DNA of 9,454 bases from assembly GCA_046729855.1 (NCBI GenBank), contig JBKPHM010000114.1, positions 1 through 9,454 on the forward strand, in the 5' to 3' direction. Below are positions 5,688-9,454 of this stretch, piece by piece. Within the stretch, counting starts at the first letter, position 1; each line of letters starts with the position of its first letter. This DNA comes from DATHSY01 sp046729855. GTDB lineage: Bacteria; Actinomycetota; UBA4738; HRBIN12. The notes under the pieces are model-generated. The model did no database searches. It saw only the letters and a list, made by a program, of their open reading frames with translations, and was not told where the DNA came from. A program made the position numbers and the translations under genes.

Positions 5688-5709
5688 TTGCCTGGCCGGT
5701 GAGTCCTGC

Positions 5710-5725
5710 CCGATAACGGGCTGCA
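5710..5725. other. short hairpin GCCCG-ATAA-CGGGC
   Basis: A 5-bp stem with a 4-nt ATAA loop is visible near 5710-5725, between the lipoprotein start and the tail fragment at 5828. It has no T run. It could be a weak terminator for the leftward fragment or chance. Confidence 0.25.
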
Positions 5726-5827
5726 CATCTACCGAGGCAAGGCACGGCAAGGCTTGGGACCCGTCCCGGTGCTGTTCCGGAGGTCGGGTATCGCCTCCTG
5801 TCCGGCTGGAGCATCGAGACCCATAGC

Positions 5828-6013
5828 TCACGTGACGCGGAACGTGGCGACCTGGCAGGCGTGGCAGCCGATCCCCAGCCCATAGGTTCCGGGCGTCAAT
5901 TGCCGTTGGTAGTCATGCTGGAAGCAGTCACCGACGCCGGAGGGAACTGTGAACGAGCCAGTGACACGTCCGTTCGAGGGTCGCCGCCACGGCCCCGGCA
6001 CGAGTGGGGACTG
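5828..6013 (-). pseudogene. C-terminal fragment of a Cys-pair secreted-type protein
   Basis: A minus-strand frame open from 6013 to a TGA at 5828-5830 reads as a coherent protein tail: RVTGSFTVPSGVGDC, FQHDYQRQLTPGTYGLGIGC and HACQVATFRVT at the very end. It has a beta-strand alternation, a GTYGLGIGCHACQV motif with a C-x2-C pair, and G/C-rich third positions. A TAG at 6014-6016 closes it upstream, and the only start would be GTG 5999-6001, giving 57 residues. It looks like the last part of a larger extracytoplasmic protein cut off by the ligase fragment that begins on the other strand at this point. The family is not recognised. Confidence 0.4.
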
Positions 6014-6282
6014 CTAGTGGGTGAGGTCGACGAGCGCGGCTCGCTTCGCTACCGCGGCCGGGTTGAGTTCGGAGTCACCGAAGACGTGGTTGTAGCTCTG
6101 CAGGAGCGACTCCGCCCCCCCTGTTGCGCCGAAGCTCGCCGTTCTCAGAACGGGTGTACGAGCCGGATGCCACCTTCGTTGAGCCACAGGTGCCGGTCGA
6201 GATCCGCTATCTCGAGCGGACCTCACAGGGAAGGCTACGGCACGCGGCGTTTCGTCAGTTCGGCGGGCGTTGGCAGCACTAG
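6005..6282 (+). pseudogene. ATP-dependent DNA ligase, C-terminal OB-fold fragment
   Basis: The plus strand reads LLVGEVDERGSLRYRGRVEF then GVTEDVVVALQERLRP, the start of the C-terminal OB-fold of LigC/LigD-type ATP-dependent ligases (family pattern LLLGxYDxxGxLRYxGRVGxG). At a C7 run (6115-6121) the frame changes and continues RRSSPFSERVYEPDATFVEP, QVPVEIRYLERTSQGRLRHA, AFRQF, to a TAG at 6280-6282. This is the family's VEPxLVxEVxYxExTxxGxLRHPxF ending. The nucleotidyltransferase domain with the catalytic Lys is absent; directly upstream the sequence belongs to an opposite-strand fragment. It is therefore a truncated remnant without ligase activity, and frameshifted as well unless the C7 run is misread. 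Confidence 0.7.
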
Positions 6283-6333
6283 CGCTGCGAAGCGCTCGAG
6301 CCGCCGGGCGGACCGCGCCGTTGCGCTCCGAAG

Positions 6334-6723
6334 GTGGGAGCAAGGATTCGGGAGGTGGGAACCGCATCGACGTTCGGGTACGCCCGGGCGGAGGACGGCG
6401 CCAACATCGCCTCCCGGGTGGACGGCGACGGACCGATCGACATCGTCTGGCAACCCGACTGGCCCGGGAACATCGACACATGCAGGGCAGAACCCGTCGT
6501 CGGGACACTCCTCCGCTTGTTGTCCTCCTTTTCCCGCGTCATCACCCATGACCACCGCGGCGTCGGCCTGTTGAGCCGCAACGTCGACCATCCCACGCTC
6601 GAGACGCGCGTCCCCGATCTCCTCGCGGTCCTGCGGACGACCGGAACCCGTCGCCCGGTCCTTGTCGGCGTGCGACCCATTGACATGGAATCTCGTCTGA
6701 CGCAGGGCTCGACCTCACGCTGA
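6334..6723 (+). pseudogene. N-terminal fragment of cyclase-associated alpha/beta hydrolase
   Basis: From GTG 6334 the 129-residue frame shows the N-terminal half of the alpha/beta hydrolase that in actinobacteria is often joined to an adenylate/guanylate cyclase domain. FGYARAEDGANIASRVDGDG resembles the TRYAxSGDVxIAYQVxGDGP start. IDIVWQPDWPGNID matches the xDLVWVPGFxSNxE segment, SFSRVITHDHRGVGL is the oxyanion/strand 4 region (usually FDKRGTGLSD), and LETRVPDLLAVLRTTGTRRP leads to VLVGV. In the family GxSEGG, the nucleophile elbow, would follow immediately; here VLVGV is followed by unrelated residues and a TGA at 6721-6723. The catalytic Ser, the later acid and His, and any cyclase domain are missing, so the product is inactive. 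Confidence 0.65.
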
Positions 6724-7224
6724 CGTCACCGAGAGATCGCGGAGTACCTCGGGGCGACGCGGCAGCGTGTGCAGCAGATGTCCGCCGACGGGCGCCTTCC
6801 ACCAGCTACCGGCGAAGATCGTGTCGGACGGTACTGGAAGCCGGCGCACATCCGGCGGTGGGCGAGGGCTTGGGTCTCGGAGCGTCGATGGCGACGGTTT
6901 CCGGACGTTGAGATCGAGCGGCAGCATTTAAGCAGGGTGGGCCCGTATGCCGATGAGGTGACCGTGGGCCATACCGCGATCACCATCCACCCGCCGACGC
7001 GATGCGCCGGGTATCACTGCCCCGGGCACAACCCATCGGACCATCACATGGTCGACTGGGCCCGCGACATCTTGACGGACCGGCACAACCTCCTGGTGCG
7101 GATGTGCCCACACGGGATCGCTCATCCTGATCCGGACTCGCTGGCGTGGCTGGACCGAACCGGCGTCGCCGACGACGGCACACATGCGTGCGACACGTGC
7201 TGTCAGCCAGAATCCACGAGCTGA
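6724..7224 (+). CDS. HTH DNA-binding protein with Cys/His-rich C-terminus, phage-like
   Basis: An excisionase/MerR-like helix-turn-helix is visible at 6733-6800 (REIAEYLGATRQRVQQMSAD), followed by a wing-like GRLPPATG and YWKPAHIRRWARAW. The C-terminal half is rich in Cys and His: RCAGYHCPGHNPSDHHMVDW, RMCPHGIAHPDPDSLAW and HACDTCC, a pattern suggesting one or two zinc sites. I recall similar C-rich modules in small actinophage proteins but could not search. The stop is TGA at 7222-7224. The start is uncertain: GTG 6769 would cut the HTH, no start codon lies between 6724 and 6769, and ATG 6685 is in the same frame but separated by TGA 6721. Reading MESRLTQ from 6685 and passing into LDLTLT then REIAEYL needs two compensating frameshifts (about 6706 and 6729). 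A role in regulation or excision of a mobile element is inferred. Confidence 0.6.
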   Translation, partial: RHREIAEYLGATRQRVQQMSADGRLPPATGEDRVGRYWKPAHIRRWARAWVSERRWRRFPDVEIERQHLSRVGPYADEVTVGHTAITIHPPTRCAGYHCPGHNPSDHHMVDWARDILTDRHNLLVRMCPHGIAHPDPDSLAWLDRTGVADDGTHACDTCCQPESTS

Positions 7225-7651
7225 TCGCTGCTCGCCTGCGGCGCCGTCCCCCATCATCTCGCTACGGGTGCGCTGGCTCCCGACGGCGGCGCTGCTCGTC
7301 CTGTTCGCCGCCCTCGTCGGCTTGAACGTGGTCGATCCGGACCGGTTCATCGCCGATCACAACATCGAGCGGTGGCGCAGCACGGGTCGCATCGATCCCG
7401 TCGAGCTTGCACGGCTCTCGGCGGACGCGGCTCCGAGCCTAGTCGCCGCCGTTCCCGAGCTCGGCATGTGCGACCACGCGGTCATCGTGTCGGGCCTGCT
7501 CGGGTTGCGCGTCGATCTGGAGGAACCCGAGGCCCTCGCCTGGCCGTCGTGGAACATCGCCCGCGAAGACGCTCGTGCGGCCCTCGCGTCGATCGACGAT
7601 GTCGATGCGCGCGTCTACCAGGTAGAAGACTGCGGGCTTCGGGGAGAGTAG
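7184..7651 (+). pseudogene. DUF4173 membrane protein, C-terminal fragment
   Basis: The frame ends at TAG 7649-7651 and carries the recognisable end of DUF4173 proteins: one last TM helix (LPTAALLVLFAALVGLNVV), then DPDRFIADHNIERWRSTGR, DPVELARLSADAAPSLVAA and a WNIAREDARAAL end. In the family this follows 8-10 further membrane helices and reads NPDAxVAxxNLxR...LDxxYLxxLSADAVPAL. Here the similarity begins only at about 7260. Upstream residues (MRATRAVSQNPRADRC) overlap the end of the HTH gene in another frame and are not membrane-like. It is thus a 5'-truncated remnant, though it could still be translated. It is convergent with the methyltransferase gene, 26 bp away. Confidence 0.65.
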
Positions 7652-7677
7652 GTCTCACCGCGCGAGCCGGGCAGCCT

Positions 7678-8448
7678 TCAGTCCCGCTTCCGGGCCTTCC
7701 AGGCGTCGACGCTCGGCCAGCGGCGGGCCCATTCCCACGGCGTATCGAGATTTGCCGCGGTTGGTTCCTTGGACGGGCGGATCTCGATCAAGTCTTCGAT
7801 CTCAAAACCGGACGACCGCAGCAGCCGGATCATGTCTCCGTAGCCGAGGTGGAACTCCACGGAGTCGACGACGCCATTCGCGTTGCGCCAACCAAAGCGG
7901 TGCATGCCGAAATAGTCCCGGTGCAGCGTGGTGTCGGCCGGCAGGGCGTCGTCCTGAAGGGGGAAGCAGACGTACGCGAACGCCGAGACGATCACGAACA
8001 GCAGCCGACCGCCGGGGCGGAGCACGCGGGCGGCTTCGGGCACCCACCGAAACGGATCGCACCAGAGGCCCACGCCGAACTCTGAGATCGCGAAGTCGAA
8101 GCTCGCGTCTCGGAACGGCAGGACCTCTCCGTCGCATTGCGCGAGCGGGAAGCGAATGCCGTACTCGTTCTGGAGGCTGGCGGCCGTGGCCAACTGGCGG
8201 GAGGAGATGTCCATACCGACCACGCGGGCTCCCCGGCGGACAAGCCACGATGAGACGTACGCCGTGCCGCATCCGAGCTCGATCGCCTTCACGCCGTCGA
8301 GCTCCGGAAGGAGGTGAAGTTCACTCTCCGGAAGTTCCCATGCCCACGTCGGCTCCTCCGTCGCCCACCGCTCGCGGCCAGACTCGACCCAGTTCGCGGC
8401 GTCCTCGTCCCATGACCGTCGGTTGAGGCCGACGTGATCATCGCTCAT
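7678..8448 (-). CDS. class I SAM-dependent methyltransferase
   Basis: ATG at 8446-8448 gives 256 residues to the stop at 7678, a normal length for the family. The Rossmann-type SAM fold shows motif I AIELGCGTAYVSSWL (about 55-69) with the GxGxG-like loop, the acidic end of strand 2 in VVGMDIS (Asp80) that binds the ribose, and QCDGEVLPF (104-112). Motif II is FDFAISEFGVGLW (117-129), and the post-motif LRPGGRLLFVIVS is at 143-155. The C-terminal part (LHRDYFGMHRFGW, GDMIRLLRSSGFEIEDL) is the usual Methyltransf_11/25 lid and last strand. The start MSDDHVGLNRRSWDEDAANW is typical for the group. The substrate cannot be told. No clear Shine-Dalgarno precedes the ATG. The gene is intact, in contrast to its left neighbours. 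Confidence 0.9.
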   Translation of the reverse strand: MSDDHVGLNRRSWDEDAANWVESGRERWATEEPTWAWELPESELHLLPELDGVKAIELGCGTAYVSSWLVRRGARVVGMDISSRQLATAASLQNEYGIRFPLAQCDGEVLPFRDASFDFAISEFGVGLWCDPFRWVPEAARVLRPGGRLLFVIVSAFAYVCFPLQDDALPADTTLHRDYFGMHRFGWRNANGVVDSVEFHLGYGDMIRLLRSSGFEIEDLIEIRPSKEPTAANLDTPWEWARRWPSVDAWKARKRD

Positions 8449-8543
8449 GTGAGCAACGATGGTCAGCCGCGAAAGTTGAGCGCCGGCTCGAGACCGGTGC
8501 GATCCGCGCAGGCGGCGAAGAACGGCAACTCTTTACCCGGTCC

Positions 8544-9047
8544 CTACAGCACGCATCCCGCTGGCGGGTCCGCCGGAATCAGAAGCGAACCCGTCTCCGG
8601 CGCCTCGAAGAACGTCGCGACGAAGACCGTCACCTCCGTTGCGGAGGGATTGAAGGCCGTGTGCACGTGCCCGTGGCCCGGATCGACGAATGCCGTGCCG
8701 GCCGGGTACTCGCGGTGGTCGCAGGTATCTGCCGGGACGTACACGAGCGTCCCCTGCACCACGTTTACGACGACGGGTCCGGCATGCGTGTGCCAAGGGA
8801 ACTGGGCACCTGGTTGAACGGTGAACCTCCCCACGACCGTCCGAGACGGATCGTCGACCTTGATGACGACACCAGCGTCGAGCTTGAACTTGAAATCGAC
8901 GTCGTCCGGGAACACCGCTCGCCCGGTCAGGAACTCGCTGGCGATCGGCGGCGGTGGCTCCTGCGCGGACGACGGCGCAACGCTCGCCAGGATCAGCCCT
9001 ACCCCGCTCAGGGCTACGGCCAGTGCAATTCCTCGTCTTCTGTTCAT
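8544..9047 (-). CDS. secreted cupin-domain protein
   Basis: ATG at 9045-9047 gives 167 residues; GAGAGGGG at 9053-9060 is a good Shine-Dalgarno 5 nt away and decides this start over an in-frame ATG 18 codons upstream. The N-terminus is a Sec signal peptide: MNRRR, a hydrophobic core (GIALAVALSGVGLILASVA), then a likely cleavage near PSSA-QE. The mature part is one cupin barrel. Motif 1 is PGAQFPWHTHAGPVVV with two metal-type His but without the usual Glu, then NVVQGTLVYV. Motif 2 is GTAFVDPGHGHVHTAFN with His and Asn in place. The ligands could hold a metal, but substrate and activity are unknown. Two Cys (DTCDHRE and the C-terminal AGC) could form a disulfide outside the membrane. The gene lies 77 bp from the IS21 end, so its promoter region may have been altered by the insertion. 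Confidence 0.85.
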   Translation of the reverse strand: MNRRRGIALAVALSGVGLILASVAPSSAQEPPPPIASEFLTGRAVFPDDVDFKFKLDAGVVIKVDDPSRTVVGRFTVQPGAQFPWHTHAGPVVVNVVQGTLVYVPADTCDHREYPAGTAFVDPGHGHVHTAFNPSATEVTVFVATFFEAPETGSLLIPADPPAGCVL

Positions 9048-9087
9048 GATCGCCCCTCTCGTCGGGTCCAAACCGGCCCACCGTGGA

Positions 9088-9112
9088 CGGTACCCCTTCA
9101 CCCGGAGTACCG
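9088..9112. other. inverted repeat CGGTAC-N13-GTACCG upstream of cupin gene
   Basis: CGGTAC (9088-9093) and GTACCG (9107-9112) form a 6-bp inverted repeat about 40 bp before the cupin start, between that gene and the IS21 end. It could be an operator or chance; no regulator is seen. Confidence 0.25.
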
Positions 9113-9131
9113 CAAAACGCCGGGTGTCAAC

Positions 9132-9175
9132 GCCGGTCGAATTCTGGACGGGTACCGCCGGTCAAAAACTGGACG
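9132..9175. repeat. IS21 terminal direct repeats (2 x 19 bp)
   Basis: The two 19-bp copies at 9132-9150 and 9157-9175 differ at only four central positions (GAATT versus AAAAA in the middle). They lie within 50 bp of the IS terminus and match the pattern of transposase-binding terminal repeats. Confidence 0.75.
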
Positions 9176-9177
9176 CC

Positions 9178-9454
9178 TCACGAACCCCCTTCAGCCTGAA
9201 GCACCTCCTTGCCCTTGCCCTTCAACCGGTAGCTGTCGCCCCGAAGCACGATGACCTCTGCGTGGTGCACCAGCCGGTCGACCATGGCGGCGACCGCGAC
9301 CGGATCTCCGAAGATCTCGGCCCACGCGGAGAAGGTCTTGTTGGAGTTCACGACGAGCGATCGACGCTCGTAGCGTGAAGAGATCAGGGCGAAGAACAAC
9401 GCTCCAGCCTCCGGGTCGAACGGGATGTAGCCCACCTCGTCGACGATCACGAGC
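9178..9454 (-). CDS. istB: IS21-family helper ATPase IstB, C-terminal part (partial)
   Basis: The frame runs from the window edge to a TGA at 9178-9180, about 91 visible residues. It starts inside the AAA+ core at Walker B (LVIVDEVGYIPFD). It continues with AGALFFALISSRYERRSLVV, the sensor-1 type SNKTFSAWAEIFGDPVAVAA and the closing AMVDRLVHHAEVIVLRGDSY-R, all standard for IstB. Walker A lies outside the window. IstB is the ATP-dependent helper that assembles on target DNA and activates the IstA transposase. The visible part is intact, so the element may be active, but istA is not seen. Confidence 0.92.
   Translation of the reverse strand, partial: LVIVDEVGYIPFDPEAGALFFALISSRYERRSLVVNSNKTFSAWAEIFGDPVAVAAMVDRLVHHAEVIVLRGDSYRLKGKGKEVLQAEGGS

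Larger units (their letters stand above)
9125..9454 (-). mobile_element. IS21-family insertion sequence, right end (partial)
   Basis: The element end begins at TGTCAACG (9125), in line with the 5'-TG terminus of IS21-family elements. Next come two imperfect direct copies, GCCGGTCGAATTCTGGACG (9132-9150) and GCCGGTCAAAAACTGGACG (9157-9175), with a 25-bp period. Multiple terminal repeats of this kind are a hallmark of IS21 ends and serve as transposase binding sites. The istB stop lies 3 bp after the second repeat, as expected at the right end, and istA plus the left end must lie beyond the window. The target-site duplication cannot be checked with only one end. Confidence 0.8.

Noticed and set aside
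5861..6574. 237-codon plus-strand open frame as one gene
   Set aside because: Only its middle part (about 6005-6120) matches a known domain (ligase OB-fold). The rest is opposite-strand or shifted-frame sequence, so it is a chance extension of a fragment.
8461..8540. Short minus-strand peptide ending LEPALNFRG between the cupin and methyltransferase genes
   Set aside because: Only about 24 residues after an in-frame stop and without a start codon; too short to support as a gene or remnant.
1..9454. CRISPR array, rRNA or intact tRNA genes
   Set aside because: No regularly spaced 25-40 bp repeats, no rRNA-like conserved stretches and no complete cloverleaf were found on either strand; the only tRNA-like sequence is the 3' remnant at 539-579.

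Overview
The window is high-GC DNA that reads like an actinobacterial chromosome, possibly a deep-branching soil lineage such as Thermoleophilia or Acidimicrobiia; that placement is an inference. The supporting signs are strong G/C preference at third codon positions, GTG starts, a sigma-region-4-like HTH of actinobacterial style, a DUF4173 fragment and a tRNA-Glu-type 3' remnant that does not encode CCA. I computed no statistics beyond reading by eye.

Layout. The left edge (1-214) is the end of an alpha/beta-hydrolase gene, probably ordinary chromosome. At 539-579 lies the 3' part of a tRNA-Glu(CTC) on the minus strand. Homology starts at the anticodon loop, the usual crossover point of tRNA-targeting integrases, so it is probably an attachment-site remnant and everything to its right may be accessory DNA. 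From 770 to 4230 come a membrane-anchored HTH protein carrying a cytochrome oxidase subunit II-like domain that has lost its CuA ligands, a broken hypothetical gene, two divergent two-helix membrane proteins, a DUF423 membrane protein, a frameshifted zinc-ribbon/TM protein and a 97-residue two-TM protein.

From 4366 to 7651 is a gene graveyard. It holds an Imm8-like immunity gene with a nonsense codon and an apparent 5-bp deletion, a frameshifted lipoprotein, a secreted-protein tail fragment, an orphan ATP-dependent DNA ligase OB-fold, an N-terminal piece of a cyclase-type alpha/beta hydrolase, an HTH plus Cys/His-rich protein of phage or mobile-element flavour, and the C-terminus of a DUF4173 membrane protein.

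The right part (7678-9454) returns to intact genes on the minus strand: a class I SAM methyltransferase, a secreted cupin with a clear signal peptide and Shine-Dalgarno, and then the right end of an IS21-family element with the C-terminal half of istB running off the window.

The genes do not form one coherent pathway. The dominant story is an integration hot spot with gene fragments, decay and an IS element. Several breaks sit on G/C homopolymers and some come as compensating pairs, so part of the decay could be sequencing or assembly error. The most unusual intact protein is the HTH-TM-degenerate CoxII fusion at 926-1597.
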